Assembly (NCBI RefSeq): GCF_003254645.1
Contig: NZ_PNFD01000003.1
Location: forward strand, 124,001 to 188,000
DNA length: 64,000 nt
Origin: Microbacterium suaedae
GTDB taxonomy: Bacteria > Actinomycetota > Actinomycetes > Actinomycetales > Microbacteriaceae
Direction of reading: 5' to 3'
Of the stretch, positions 26,822 to 38,021 are shown in pieces. The translations under genes were made by a program, and so were the position numbers. Numbering within the stretch: the first letter of the stretch is position 1; every line of letters starts with the position of its first letter. The notes under the pieces were generated by a model. It had not been told where the DNA came from. It made no database searches and was given only the letters and a program-made list of their open reading frames with translations.

Positions 26822-29800
26822 CGATGCTCGATACCCTCTTCGGGCTCATCCCCGCCGATTCGCGCGGACAGCAGTGGACGGCCGAGGAGCTGCACCTCGT
26901 CAACTGGGGCGGGTACGACGGATCCCACGTCGTGCGCTTCTCGCCCGGGGCGACGCTGCTCGTCGGCGGATCCGGCACCGGGAAGTCGACGCTCATGGAC
27001 GCCTACATCGCGCTCATGATGCCGCACACGACACCCTTCAACGGCGCCTCCAACGGAGCGGTCTCGGGGCGAGCCCGCGGCGAGGACCAGCGCAACATCC
27101 TCTCGTACGCGCGCGGCAAGATCGACGAGACGCGCACCGACGAGGGCACGAAGGTGCGCGTGCTGCGCGGCGATGGCGAGGACACGTGGACGGCCGTGTC
27201 GATGACGTGGCTCGATCACGACGGATCCCGTTTCACGGCCGTGCGCGCCTGGTATGTTCCGGCGACGGCGCGCGTGCTCGAAGACACCGTGCGCGTGCGC
27301 GCGACGACCGACGCGGCGTTCGATCCGTCGGCACTCGAAGAGGCCGCCGCCCGGCGCTTCAGCGACACCGCGCTGAAGGCCGCGGGCCTCGACCCCGTTG
27401 CGACCGACCGCGAGTTCTCGGCGCGCCTGCATTCGGTCCTCGGCATCGGCGCGGCCGGATCCGGCGCGAAGGCGATGAACCTGCTCGCGCGGATCCAGGC
27501 GGGCCAGCAGATCACGACCGTCGACGACCTCTACAAGCGCATGGTGCTCGATGAGCCCGAGACGCTCGCTGCCGCCGATGCCGTCGTCGCGCACTTCGAC
27601 GAGCTCGAGAACGTACGCGTCCGCATGGTCGAGGCCAGGAAGCAGGTCGAGGCGCTCGAACCTCTCCGCGAGCTGCAGACCAAGATCACCGCTGCCGCCG
27701 AGCACTCGGCCCTCCTCGACGAGATCGGCGACTTCACCGATGAGAATTCGCTGGCCACGCTGTGGCGCGCCCGCCGGCGTCTCGATCTGCTGCGCGCCGT
27801 GGAAGACGAACTCGGCGAGAAGAATCGGTCCCTGAACGCCGTCGTGCGCGAGCGTGAGGCGCTCGCCGAGGCCGCCGAGGCCGAGCGCGACGCGATCCGA
27901 GAGATGCTGCGCCAGTCCGGGGGCGACCGCCTCGAGACCGCGCAGCGCGAGCGGCAGGCCGCCGAACGTCGTCTCTCCGACACCACCCGCGCCCGCGAGA
28001 AGTTCGACGATGACGTTCGCGAGCTGGGCGTCGACGTCGCGAACAAGACGCAATTCGAGAGCCTCGTCGCCGAGGCACGATCCACCCTCGACGACGCCGA
28101 TGCTCGCGGCGACGCCCGCCGCGCGTTCGCCGAGACCGCCGCCGAGCGCACGGCCGCCCGCCAGCGGATCGCCGAGCTCGAACGCGAGAAGCTGGCCGCG
28201 GCATCCTCCTCGGGGGCGATCCCGGCGCCCCTCGCCGAGGCGCGCCAGAAGCTCGCCGAGGCCGCGGGCCTCACTTCCGCCGATCTTCCGTTCGTCGGCG
28301 AGCTCATCGAGGTGCGCACCGAGTTCGAGCCGTGGCGTGAGGCCTTCAATCTCGCTCTCGGCAGCTTCGCCACGCGCATCCTCATCGACACCGCCCACCT
28401 GCCGGCGTTCCGAGCCGCGATCGAGAGCGTGCGCACGCCTCAGCGCATCAGCTATGACGGCGCCCTCACAGACATGGCGCTCGCCGCGCACCCCGATGCC
28501 CGCACCCTGCCCGGGCGCCTCGACTTCGCCGAGAGCCCGTTCGCCGGCTGGCTACAGCAGCGACTCGTCGAACGCTACGGATTCGTCTGCGTCGACAGCG
28601 CGGCCGAGCTTGCCGACCATCGCCTCGCCCTGACGATCGCCGGCCAGGTCTCGCAAGGAGACGGCGGATCCCACGGCGGGCACGGCCGCCGCAACGTCCT
28701 CGGGTTCTCGAACGACCGCGCGCTGCGCGAGCTCGAGGCCGATCTCGACGCCGCCCAGCTCCGCTACACGCGCGCCGAGCAGGCGGTCGCCGAGGCCGAG
28801 ACTGCGCTCGACGCCGTCGACATCCGTCGCGCCGCCTCCGAGAAGATCGTCGCGACCACCTGGGAGCAGATCGACGTCGCCTCAGCGACCGCCGAGCGCG
28901 ACCGGTGGGTCTCTGCGGAGCAGGAGCTCACCGACGACAGCCCCGAGATCCAGAAGTTCACGAAGCAGCTCGCCGAGGCCTCTCAGGAGGCGGCCGATCT
29001 GCGCGACCGCATCGCCCGCGCGAGCGTCGAGCGCGACCAGGTGAACGATCGCTGGGCCGATGTGATCGACGACGTCGACACGAGCCAGGAGATCGTCGAC
29101 GCCGCGGATGCCGCCGGACGCGAGCTCACCGACGCGCAGGCGGCGCTCCTCGACGATCGCTTCGACGACGACAGGGGGTCCGGCGCCACTCCGACGGTCG
29201 CCCTCAGCACCTTCGACGCGGCGATGCAGTCAGCGACACGGCGCCTGGGCGAAGACCGTCGTGCCGCGCTCGACGCGCACCACGAGCATCGCGAGAGCAT
29301 GCGCCGGGTGATGCGAAACTTCCTCGAGCGCTGGCCCAACCCGAACCTTCTCGCCGACCCCGACGCGTCGGTCGTCGACTTCGAGCGCATCCTCGCCGCG
29401 CTCGAGACGAGCGGCCTGCACGAGCTCGAGGCCGAGTGGCGGGCGAGCCTCATCCGTATGTCGGGCGACGATCTCACCAACCTGGATTCGACCCTCAGCC
29501 GTTCGATTCGCGAGATCCGCGACCGCATCGAGCCGATCAACCAGATCATGGGCGAGCTGCCGTTCTACGACGACGACAGCCGCCTGCAGATCATCACGCG
29601 CGAGAGCAGCTCCGAATCGCGCCGCCGCTTCCGCCGAGACCTGCGCGACGTGCGGCAGATGATCGACCAGGCGACGGGCGATGCCGACCGCGAGCGCGTC
29701 TACGGCCGCATGGCGAAGCTCATCGCCCGCATGCGCCGCACGGCGCCCGAGTTCGCCGATCTCATCGATGTGCGGGGCCACGTGCGTGTCAGCGCCGAGC

Positions 29801-30165
29801 GCGTCGACGCCGCCTCACGGCAGCACCTCGCGCTCTACGATCACATCGGCGAGAAGTCGGGCGGAGAGTCGCAGGAGCTCATCGCGTTCATCGTGGGCGC
29901 AGCCCTGCGCTATCAGCTGGGCGACGCCGGATCCGAGCGGCCGCGCTACGCGCCGGTGTTCCTGGACGAGGCGCTCATCAAGGCCGACGCGCACTTCACG
30001 AAGCGCGCGATCGGCGCCTGGCGCGGCCTCGGCTTCCAGCTCGTCATCGGCGCCCCGAACGACAAGTACAGCGCGATCGAGCCCCACGTCGACGTCGAGT
30101 ACGACGTCCTGAAGGACACGCGGGGCCGCTCCTGGGCGAGGCCCAAGGTGGCGCTTCCGGAGTAG
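26818..30165 (+). CDS. jetC: Wadjet/MksBEF SMC-like ATPase JetC (MksB)
   Basis: JetC (1115 aa from GTG 26818; ATG 26824 is an alternative) is the SMC-family motor that extrudes DNA loops. Walker A GSGTGKST is at residues 51-58. Long heptad-rich arms (~270-500 and ~640-990) flank a non-helical hinge region around ~500-600. At the C-terminus, signature KSGGESQ (~1014-1020) and Walker [11 protein letters not shown] (~1043-1052) complete the ATPase head, followed by [18 protein letters not shown]. All key head motifs are intact, so the complex should be active. The next gene is hspR on the other strand, 63 nt after the stop, so no jetD follows. Confidence 0.92.
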   Translation: MTMLDTLFGLIPADSRGQQWTAEELHLVNWGGYDGSHVVRFSPGATLLVGGSGTGKSTLMDAYIALMMPHTTPFNGASNGAVSGRARGEDQRNILSYARGKIDETRTDEGTKVRVLRGDGEDTWTAVSMTWLDHDGSRFTAVRAWYVPATARVLEDTVRVRATTDAAFDPSALEEAAARRFSDTALKAAGLDPVATDREFSARLHSVLGIGAAGSGAKAMNLLARIQAGQQITTVDDLYKRMVLDEPETLAAADAVVAHFDELENVRVRMVEARKQVEALEPLRELQTKITAAAEHSALLDEIGDFTDENSLATLWRARRRLDLLRAVEDELGEKNRSLNAVVREREALAEAAEAERDAIREMLRQSGGDRLETAQRERQAAERRLSDTTRAREKFDDDVRELGVDVANKTQFESLVAEARSTLDDADARGDARRAFAETAAERTAARQRIAELEREKLAAASSSGAIPAPLAEARQKLAEAAGLTSADLPFVGELIEVRTEFEPWREAFNLALGSFATRILIDTAHLPAFRAAIESVRTPQRISYDGALTDMALAAHPDARTLPGRLDFAESPFAGWLQQRLVERYGFVCVDSAAELADHRLALTIAGQVSQGDGGSHGGHGRRNVLGFSNDRALRELEADLDAAQLRYTRAEQAVAEAETALDAVDIRRAASEKIVATTWEQIDVASATAERDRWVSAEQELTDDSPEIQKFTKQLAEASQEAADLRDRIARASVERDQVNDRWADVIDDVDTSQEIVDAADAAGRELTDAQAALLDDRFDDDRGSGATPTVALSTFDAAMQSATRRLGEDRRAALDAHHEHRESMRRVMRNFLERWPNPNLLADPDASVVDFERILAALETSGLHELEAEWRASLIRMSGDDLTNLDSTLSRSIREIRDRIEPINQIMGELPFYDDDSRLQIITRESSSESRRRFRRDLRDVRQMIDQATGDADRERVYGRMAKLIARMRRTAPEFADLIDVRGHVRVSAERVDAASRQHLALYDHIGEKSGGESQELIAFIVGAALRYQLGDAGSERPRYAPVFLDEALIKADAHFTKRAIGAWRGLGFQLVIGAPNDKYSAIEPHVDVEYDVLKDTRGRSWARPKVALPE

Positions 30166-30228
30166 CGAGAGTGCCCGCGTCGTTCTGGCGAGAGCGCGTC
30201 CCTGTTCACTCGCGAGAAGGGTGCTCGC

Positions 30229-30660
30229 TTACTCGCGCGGCGGGCGCCAGATCATGATGTCTGTCTGGCGGCGCACGCGCGTCGTGCCCGTGAGCGTGAC
30301 GACGCCACCCTCGGCGTTCGTCGCGAACACGCGAGCGCCGGGGCGCGTCTCGCGCTCCTCACGCAGCTGCTCCGCGAGAGCGCGCACCTCGGCGCGCAGA
30401 TCCTGCACCTCGTCCTCGAGGTCGAGCATGCGCTGGATCACGGCGAGCGGAACGCCCTCGCCGGACAGCCGCGCCACCTGACGCAGCTGCGCGATGTTGC
30501 GGGCGGAGTAGCGGCGGGATCCGCCCCGCGTACGACCCGGTACAACGAGCCCGATGCGGTCGTACTGGCGGAGGGTCTGCGGATGCATGCCCGCGAGCTC
30601 ACTCGCGGCCGCGATCGGGAAGATCGGGTCGTGCTCGCTCACACCTTCGGGCAGCTGCAT
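30229..30660 (-). CDS. hspR: Heat-shock repressor HspR (MerR family)
   Basis: HspR (143 aa) is a MerR-type repressor that binds HAIR sites and is co-repressed by DnaK. The N-terminal winged helix reads FPIAAASELAGMHPQTLRQYDRIGLV, then GGSRRYSARNIAQLRQVARL, followed by a dimerisation coiled coil (IQRMLDLEDEVQDLRAEVRALAEQL). The ATG at 30658-30660 is chosen for its strong Shine-Dalgarno (CGGAGGTG) and family N-terminus; a longer frame exists. It is last in dnaK-grpE-dnaJ-hspR, 73 nt after dnaJ. Two HAIR-like sites at the dnaK promoter are its likely targets, giving autoregulation. Confidence 0.95.
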   Translation of the reverse strand: MQLPEGVSEHDPIFPIAAASELAGMHPQTLRQYDRIGLVVPGRTRGGSRRYSARNIAQLRQVARLSGEGVPLAVIQRMLDLEDEVQDLRAEVRALAEQLREERETRPGARVFATNAEGGVVTLTGTTRVRRQTDIMIWRPPRE

Positions 30661-30733
30661 CTCACACCTCCGTACGTCTCTCAGGATGCCCGACCTCGGG
30701 CGGGATGCGCGGATCCCGCCCGAGGGAGCATCG

Positions 30734-31687
30734 TCAGTGGAACAGCTCGGCCCGCGGGTTCTCGGCCGGTTCCACGGCACGATAGCGCTCGAGCGCCTCG
30801 CGCTGTTCGTCATTCAGGTGATCGGGAACCGCCACCTGAACCTCGGCGAGAAGGTCTCCGGTCCCCTTGGACGTCGCGATCCCACGACCCTTGACCCGCA
30901 GCACGCGACCCGACGGCGTGCCGGGTGCGACGCGGAGCTTCACGGGCGTGCCCTCCAGCGTCGGAACCTCGATCGTCGTGCCGAGCACCGCCTCCGTGAA
31001 GGTCACGGGGACGGTCAGCCGGAGATTGCGTCCGTCCCGCGAGAACACGCGGTGCGGGCGCACCGTCACCTCGACGACGATGTCGCCGCTTTCGCCACCG
31101 TTCGGCGACGGGCGCCCACGGCCGCGAAGACGGATCTTCTGGCCGTCGCCGATGCCCGCGGGGATCTTCACCTTGAAGGGCTTCCCGTCCTCGCTGCGGA
31201 GGGAGATCGTCTCCCCCTTCGCGGCCGTGAGGAAGTCGATTGTCGTGCGCGCGCGCACGTCGCTCCCCTTCTGCGGGCCCGGCGCACCGCCGAAACCACC
31301 GAAGCCGCCCGCGCGGCCGCCCCCCGACTGATTGAACATCGAGAAGATGTCATCGAAATCCGGGGATCCGCCGCCGCCTCCGCGCGAGAAGCGGCTGAAG
31401 ACGTCCTCGAAGCCGCCGGCGCCTGATCCGCCCGCCGTGAAGCGCGCACCGGATCCCATCGCACGGAGCTCGTCGTACTCCTTCCGCTGCTCGGGGTCCG
31501 ACAGCACCGAGTAGGCCTCGCTGATGTCCTTGAACTTCGCCTCGGCCGCCTGATCGCCCGGATTGGAGTCCGGGTGGTACTTGCGGGCGAGCTTGCGGTA
31601 GACCTTCTTCAGCTCCGCATCGCCGACGTCTTTCGACACCCCGAGGATCTTGTAGAAGTCCTTGTCGAACCAGTCTTGGCTGGCCAT
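30734..31687 (-). CDS. dnaJ: DnaJ-type co-chaperone without zinc finger
   Basis: This 317-aa J-protein stimulates DnaK ATPase. The J domain (~10-75) has [33 protein letters not shown], including HPD. A Gly/Phe-rich linker (~80-140) follows, then two C-terminal beta-sandwich domains ([20 protein letters not shown] and [21 protein letters not shown]). No Cys pairs of the CxxCxGxG zinc finger are present, so it is a class B (CbpA/DnaJ2-like) protein, although it occupies the dnaK-operon position where class A DnaJ1 is found in Streptomyces and mycobacteria. It lies 17 nt after grpE. Confidence 0.93.
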   Translation of the reverse strand: MASQDWFDKDFYKILGVSKDVGDAELKKVYRKLARKYHPDSNPGDQAAEAKFKDISEAYSVLSDPEQRKEYDELRAMGSGARFTAGGSGAGGFEDVFSRFSRGGGGGSPDFDDIFSMFNQSGGGRAGGFGGFGGAPGPQKGSDVRARTTIDFLTAAKGETISLRSEDGKPFKVKIPAGIGDGQKIRLRGRGRPSPNGGESGDIVVEVTVRPHRVFSRDGRNLRLTVPVTFTEAVLGTTIEVPTLEGTPVKLRVAPGTPSGRVLRVKGRGIATSKGTGDLLAEVQVAVPDHLNDEQREALERYRAVEPAENPRAELFH

Positions 31688-31704
31688 CGCGTTCCTCTTT
31701 TACG

Positions 31705-32315
31705 TCAGTCGGCCGGGACGGCCACGACCACCTTGGCCGGGCGCAGCTCGACGTCGCCCAGTCGGTATCCGACCTCGGCGACCTCGAGGATCGTCGACTC
31801 CGTCGCCCCGGGGGTCGGCTGCTGGAAGACCGCCTCGTGCTGCTGCGGGTCGAAGGCCTCGCCGGCCTCGCCGTATGCGACGAGCCCTGTGCGCTCGGCC
31901 AGCCCGCGCATCTTCTCCGCCACGATGGCGAAGGCGGATCCCTCTTCGAGGTCTCCGTGCTTCGCCGCGCGGTCGAGGTCGTCGAGCACGGGCAGCATGC
32001 CCTTCGCGACCTCGCCCTTCGCGCGGTCGATCTCGACCTGACGCTGCTCCTCAGTGCGGCGGCGGTAGTTGGCGTACTCGGCCTGGATCCGCTTGAGGTC
32101 GTTCAGGAGCTGCGTCTCGTAGTCGCTCTTCTCCTGGACGATCGCATCGTCAGTCTGATCGGCGTCGAGGATCTCGTCGACCGTGAGCTCCTCACCCTCC
32201 GCGGCGTCGTCTCCAGCGGATGCGCCCGCGGCGGGGGCCTGGTCGGCCCCCGCCTCGGCGTCCGGCTGGACCTGGTCGTCGCCGTCGTTCGGCTCGATCG
32301 GGTCCGTGTCCGTCA

Positions 32316-32316
<1 letters not shown>
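31705..32316 (-). CDS. grpE: Nucleotide exchange factor GrpE
   Basis: GrpE (203 aa) releases ADP from DnaK. An acidic disordered N-terminus (~1-65) precedes the long dimerisation helix (DYETQLLNDLKRIQAEYANYRRRTEEQ) and the beta-domain (LAERTGLVAYGEAGEAFDPQQHEAVF, ending GYRLGDVELRPAKVVVA). The ATG shares one base with the dnaK stop (TAATG), so translation is coupled. Confidence 0.96.
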
Positions 32317-34172
<1,856 letters not shown>

Positions 34173-34213
34173 GTTCAGCTCCATTTCGTCGATGGGGAAG
34201 TCTGCTCGCGAGA

Positions 34214-34234
34214 GTTGAGTCGCGATGACTCAAG
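34214..34234 (-). promoter_or_regulatory. HAIR operator 1 (HspR site) at the dnaK start point
   Basis: On the plus strand GTTGAGT-N7-ACTCAAG matches the HAIR consensus CTTGAGT-N7-ACTCAAG with one mismatch. It overlaps the end of the -10 box and the expected transcription start of dnaK. Confidence 0.9.
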
Positions 34235-34261
34235 CGTACGTCACGCCCATCCCCCTGTCAA
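34233..34261 (-). promoter_or_regulatory. dnaK operon promoter
   Basis: On the minus strand TTGACA (34261-34256) and TACGCT (34238-34233) are separated by 17 nt, a near-consensus housekeeping promoter. It is sandwiched between two HspR operators. Confidence 0.85.
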
Positions 34262-34265
34262 CAAA

Positions 34266-34286
34266 CTTGATATGAGCCAGCTCAAG
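34266..34286 (-). promoter_or_regulatory. HAIR-like operator 2 just upstream of the -35 box
   Basis: CTTGATA-N7-GCTCAAG retains the outer CTTGA/TCAAG pairs of HAIR but has changed inner bases. It starts 52 bp from operator 1, about five helical turns, and overlaps the stop codon of the upstream MFS gene (34282-34284). Confidence 0.7.
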
Positions 34287-35472
34287 TTTGCTTCTGGGTT
34301 GACCGAGAGGACATCACGAAGGCGAGGAGCACGACGACGACGCCGCCCGCGAGCGACACCGTGAGACCCGCGCGCAGCGAACTCGCGTCGGCGATCGCGC
34401 CGACGAGAGGGGGCGCGACGAGGAACGCGAGACGCATGAGCCAGGTGACGATCGTCAGCCCGACACCGGGACGCAGGCCCGGGATCCGATCCGCCTCCTG
34501 CATTGCCAGCGGAATGGTCGGCGCACAACCGAAGCCCGCGAGAGCGAAGCCGACGCACGCGACCCACACGGACGTCGCGCTGATCGCGAGGCCGATGCCC
34601 ACGGCGACGAGGATCCCCGCGACGGTCACGACGGCGCGCGCCCCGAAGCGGTCGACGAGGCGGTCGCTCACCATGCGCCCGAGGAACTGCGCGCTGACCA
34701 GCCCGACGAATCCTGCAGCGGCGATCTGCGCGGGCGCCCCGATCTCGTCGCGGAGATAGAGCGAGACCCAGGAGAAGCCCACCTCCTCGACGAGGCCACC
34801 GCCGATCGCGATGAGCAGGAGCGCGATGAGGAGGAGGACCACCTTCGGTGTCACGCCGCCCGCCGCCTTCGCGACACGGATCTGCTCGGTGCGGCCGACC
34901 TCCGAATCCGGCCCGGGAAGCGCCCACCTCAGCGCAAGGATCGAGCCGACGGCAAGGCAGCCGCTCGTCGCGAGGATATGCGTCGTGAGGGGCACGCCGA
35001 GGGCGATCGCACCCGCGGCGAGCGCCCCGCCGACGACAGCGCCCGCCGACCAGATCGCGTGCATCGAGTTGATGATCGACCGCCCCCGCCGCTCCTGCAC
35101 GCGCAGTGCGTTGGCGTTCTGCGCGACGTCGGCGATCGCGTCCATGGCGCCGGCGACGAGGAACGAGATCGCAAGGAGCAGCACGGTCGGCGACGACGCG
35201 GCGGCGAGGATCCCGGCAGCGAGGCCGACGCTCGTGACGGCGGCGACGCGCGCGGATCCGAACCTTCTGATGAGCGTCGCCGCGGCGACGCCGGCGACCA
35301 TCGCTCCGACGGGGTTCATCGCGAGGACGACGCCGTACAGCGTGGCGCTCATCCCGAGCTCGGCCTTGAGCTCCGGATATCGCGGCACGAGACTCGAGAA
35401 GACCGCACCATTGACGAAGAAGAACGTCGCGGCCGCGATGTGCGCGCGCCGAAGCGCGCGCTCGGGGGTCAT
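34282..35472 (-). CDS. MFS transporter
   Basis: This 396-aa major facilitator protein has about 12 membrane helices (e.g. AAATFFFVNGAVFSSLVPRYP, GVVLAMNPVGAMVAGVAAATLI). The loop 2-3 motif is weak (RRFGSARV). It resembles the FucP/YbjJ-like group (NGAVFSSLVPRYP, AGAMDAIADVAQNANALRVQ with an intramembrane Asn/Asp series). Substrate unknown. The ATG at 35470-35472 is preferred; a GTG lies two codons upstream. It is upstream of dnaK on the same strand, and its stop codon is embedded in HAIR operator 2. Confidence 0.8.
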   Translation of the reverse strand: MTPERALRRAHIAAATFFFVNGAVFSSLVPRYPELKAELGMSATLYGVVLAMNPVGAMVAGVAAATLIRRFGSARVAAVTSVGLAAGILAAASSPTVLLLAISFLVAGAMDAIADVAQNANALRVQERRGRSIINSMHAIWSAGAVVGGALAAGAIALGVPLTTHILATSGCLAVGSILALRWALPGPDSEVGRTEQIRVAKAAGGVTPKVVLLLIALLLIAIGGGLVEEVGFSWVSLYLRDEIGAPAQIAAAGFVGLVSAQFLGRMVSDRLVDRFGARAVVTVAGILVAVGIGLAISATSVWVACVGFALAGFGCAPTIPLAMQEADRIPGLRPGVGLTIVTWLMRLAFLVAPPLVGAIADASSLRAGLTVSLAGGVVVVLLAFVMSSRSTQKQT

Positions 35473-35523
35473 CGTCACCCGTCGATCCTGCCCGATGCTT
35501 CCCGCGATGTCACACACCCGCGC

Positions 35524-35529
35524 TATGGT
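35524..35529 (+). promoter_or_regulatory. -10 box of the second MFS gene
   Basis: TATGGT is 7 nt before the ATG at 35537. This favours that start over the ATG at 35525, which lies inside the -10 box. Confidence 0.45.
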
Positions 35530-35536
35530 GCGCGCT

Positions 35537-36940
35537 ATGACCGAGAATCCCCGACGCCCCTCGCCGCCGGCGACCGCAGACAGCGAGGCCGTGCCGGTCC
35601 TCGGCCTTCAGGCGCAGCTCGACGACGCGCCGACGAAGAAGTCCACCGTCCTCGCCTGGGCCTTCTGGGACTGGGGACTTCAGCCGTTTAACACGGTGAT
35701 CCTCACCTTCATCTTCACGGCCCTCTACCTCACCACCGACGCGTTCCTCCCGGCGGAGGTGCAGGCGCTCGACGACAAGGATCCCGTGAAGACGCAGGCG
35801 CTCGCCGGTCTCGCGAGCGGGCTCGGCCTCGGGACGACGATCGCGGGCCTCCTCATCCTCGCTCTCGCCCCGGTGCTCGGCCAGCAGGCCGACGCCCAGG
35901 GCCGGCAGAAGCTGTGGCTCGGCATCGGCACGATCGGCACGATCGGCTGCATGCTCGGCCTGTGGTTCGCCGAGCCCGCGCCCGCGTTCTTCTGGTTCGC
36001 GGTCTCCCTCATCTCCGCCGGAACGGTCTTCAACGAGATCGGCAGCGTCAACAACAACGCCCTGCTCGTCAGCATCGCGAACCCGAAGAACATCGGCCGC
36101 ATCTCGGGCGTCGGCTGGGGCTTCGGATACGTCGGCGGCGTCGTCGCACTCGTGCTCGTCATCGCGTTCTACGCCGCCGACTGGTTCGGCGTCCCCGACG
36201 CCGACGGAGTCCCGTTCCGTCTCATCGCGGTGGGCTGCGCCGTCTGGGCGATCCTGTTCGGCATCCCCGTGTTCCTGAAGGTGCCCGAACCCGCGCCCCT
36301 CGGCAAACCCGAGCGGCGCGTCGGATTCCTCCGCAGCTATGCACTCCTCGTTCGCGACGTCGTCGGCCTCTATCGCTCCCCCGCGACGCGCAACACCTTC
36401 TGGTTCCTCCTGTCGAGCGCCGTCTTCCGCGACGGCCTCGCGGGAGTGTTCACGTTCGGTGCCATCATCGCGGGCCAGGTGTTCGGCTTCCAGTTCCTCG
36501 AGCTCGCGCTCTTCGGCATCGCCGCGAATCTCATCGCAGGGGTGTCGACCATCATCGCCGGGCGCTGGGACGACCGCTTCGGCCCGAAGGCGATCATCCT
36601 GTTCGCGCTGTCCGGCATGATCGTCACGGGCCTCGTGGTGTTCTTCCTCGCCGACGCGGGCGCGATCGTCTTCTGGATCTTCGGTCTCCTCCTCACAGCC
36701 TTTGTCGGCCCCGCGCAATCGGCTGGCCGTTCCTTCCTCGCCCGAGTCACCCCCGCCGGTCGCGAGGGCGAGATCTTCGGCCTCTACGCCACGACGGGCC
36801 GCGCGGCAAGCTGGATGTCGTCGCTGCTGTGGACCGTCCTCGTCGCCGCGACGGGCGCAACGGTGTTCGGCGTGCTCGGAATCGTGGTCGTGCTCGTCAT
36901 CGGCCTCGTGCTCGTCGCCCTCGTCCGCGACGCGCGCTGA
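35537..36940 (+). CDS. UMF1-family MFS transporter (Atg22-like)
   Basis: This 467-aa membrane protein belongs to the unknown-major-facilitator-1 group related to yeast vacuolar effluxer Atg22. It shows STVLAWAFWDWGLQPFNTVILTF at the first helix and FNEIGSVNNNALLVSI and SGVGWGFGYVGGVVAL in the centre, all typical of the family, plus a soluble loop (~215-245) and QSAGRSFLARVTPAGREGEIFGLY. Transport of amino acids or small metabolites is inferred from the family only. It ends 25 nt before the HAD gene, so the two may be co-transcribed. Confidence 0.88.
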   Translation: MTENPRRPSPPATADSEAVPVLGLQAQLDDAPTKKSTVLAWAFWDWGLQPFNTVILTFIFTALYLTTDAFLPAEVQALDDKDPVKTQALAGLASGLGLGTTIAGLLILALAPVLGQQADAQGRQKLWLGIGTIGTIGCMLGLWFAEPAPAFFWFAVSLISAGTVFNEIGSVNNNALLVSIANPKNIGRISGVGWGFGYVGGVVALVLVIAFYAADWFGVPDADGVPFRLIAVGCAVWAILFGIPVFLKVPEPAPLGKPERRVGFLRSYALLVRDVVGLYRSPATRNTFWFLLSSAVFRDGLAGVFTFGAIIAGQVFGFQFLELALFGIAANLIAGVSTIIAGRWDDRFGPKAIILFALSGMIVTGLVVFFLADAGAIVFWIFGLLLTAFVGPAQSAGRSFLARVTPAGREGEIFGLYATTGRAASWMSSLLWTVLVAATGATVFGVLGIVVVLVIGLVLVALVRDAR

Positions 36941-36965
36941 TATCGGGGCCTGAGAGACTCGAAGC

Positions 36966-37802
36966 ATGACCACCCGCATCGCCTTCCTCGACATCGACGG
37001 CACGATCATCGACCATGCCGGCGAGATACCGGAGTCGACCGTCGACGCCGTGCAGCGGGCACGGGCGAACGGCCACCTCGTCTACCTCGCCTCGGGGCGC
37101 ACTCCGAGCGAGGTCGAAGGGCGACTGGTCGACATCGGCTTCGACGGCGCGATCCTCGGCGCCGGCGCCTACGCCTGGATCGGCACGCTGTGGCAGGCCG
37201 GAGGATGGCGCGTCGAGCGGCTCATGGATCCCGCCCGCGTCGCTGAGATGATCACCGCGCTCCGCGCCGTCGGGGCCGATTACGTGCTGCAGGGCCGCGA
37301 CGAAGTCTGGGCCACGCGCCGCGCTGTCGACCGCGTGACGGCCGTTCTCGACGCCGAGGGGCGCCTGTCCGACGCGACGCGCGAGGCTCTCCTCGACCAC
37401 GTGACGATCACCGACGATCCGCCCCACACCGGTATCGCCAAGTCGGCATTCTCGAGCGACGACCTCGGCTGCTACGGCGCCGTGAGAGGGCGCCTCGGCG
37501 ACGAGTTCAGCGTCATCACCGGCACGATGCCGGGCCTCGGAACGGCGGGAGGCGAGATCTCCCCGGCGGGCGTCACGAAGGGTTCGACGATGCAGATGGT
37601 GCTGCGCGAACTCGCGCTTCCCGCCGCAGCCGCCCTCGCCATCGGCGACAACAACAACGATCTCGATATGCTCCGGCTCGCGGGCACGGGCATCGCGATG
37701 GGGAACGCGACCGAGGAGGCGCGCGAGGCGGCCGATGAGGCGACGACCGCCGTGGACGCCGACGGCATCTGGAACGCGTTCGCACGCCACGGTCTCGTGT
37801 AG
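36966..37802 (+). CDS. Cof-type HAD hydrolase
   Basis: This 278-aa protein is a HAD phosphatase of the Cof/YwpJ type (C2B cap). Motif I is FLDIDGTI (DxD, residues ~8-12), motif II lies in YLASGRTPSEVE, and motif III-IV is GVTKGSTMQMVL with IGDNNNDLDMLRLAGTGIAMGNA. Such enzymes dephosphorylate sugar phosphates or cofactor precursors; the specific substrate is not visible. Confidence 0.92.
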   Translation: MTTRIAFLDIDGTIIDHAGEIPESTVDAVQRARANGHLVYLASGRTPSEVEGRLVDIGFDGAILGAGAYAWIGTLWQAGGWRVERLMDPARVAEMITALRAVGADYVLQGRDEVWATRRAVDRVTAVLDAEGRLSDATREALLDHVTITDDPPHTGIAKSAFSSDDLGCYGAVRGRLGDEFSVITGTMPGLGTAGGEISPAGVTKGSTMQMVLRELALPAAAALAIGDNNNDLDMLRLAGTGIAMGNATEEAREAADEATTAVDADGIWNAFARHGLV

Positions 37803-37820
37803 CGGCACCGAACGGGAGAA

Positions 37821-37852
37821 CCCGGGCGGCGTTCCCCCGATCGCTGCCCGGG
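37821..37852 (+). terminator. Hairpin after the HAD gene
   Basis: CCCGGGC (37821-37827) pairs with GCCCGGG (37846-37852) 18 nt downstream of the stop. There is no U-tract. The remaining ~170 nt to the next gene hold no clear feature beyond a near-palindrome at TCACACATGTGA (37973-37984). Confidence 0.4.
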
Positions 37853-38021
37853 CCCCGAACCTCTCGGCCTGTCGGTGCGGTCATGCTGCGCGAGCCGACA
37901 CCTCGACCATACGGCGCACGGCGCCGCCGCCCCGAGACATCCCGCGGGTTTCACCCCGCAGTCACCCGGGAATCACACATGTGAGCGCTCGGTGACATTA
38001 TGGGGGCTGGGAGGGGTGACC

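Noticed and set aside
30166..30228. A terminator between jetC and hspR
   Set aside because: Only weak GCGAG/CTCGC pairings are visible; no stable hairpin comparable to the others in the window.
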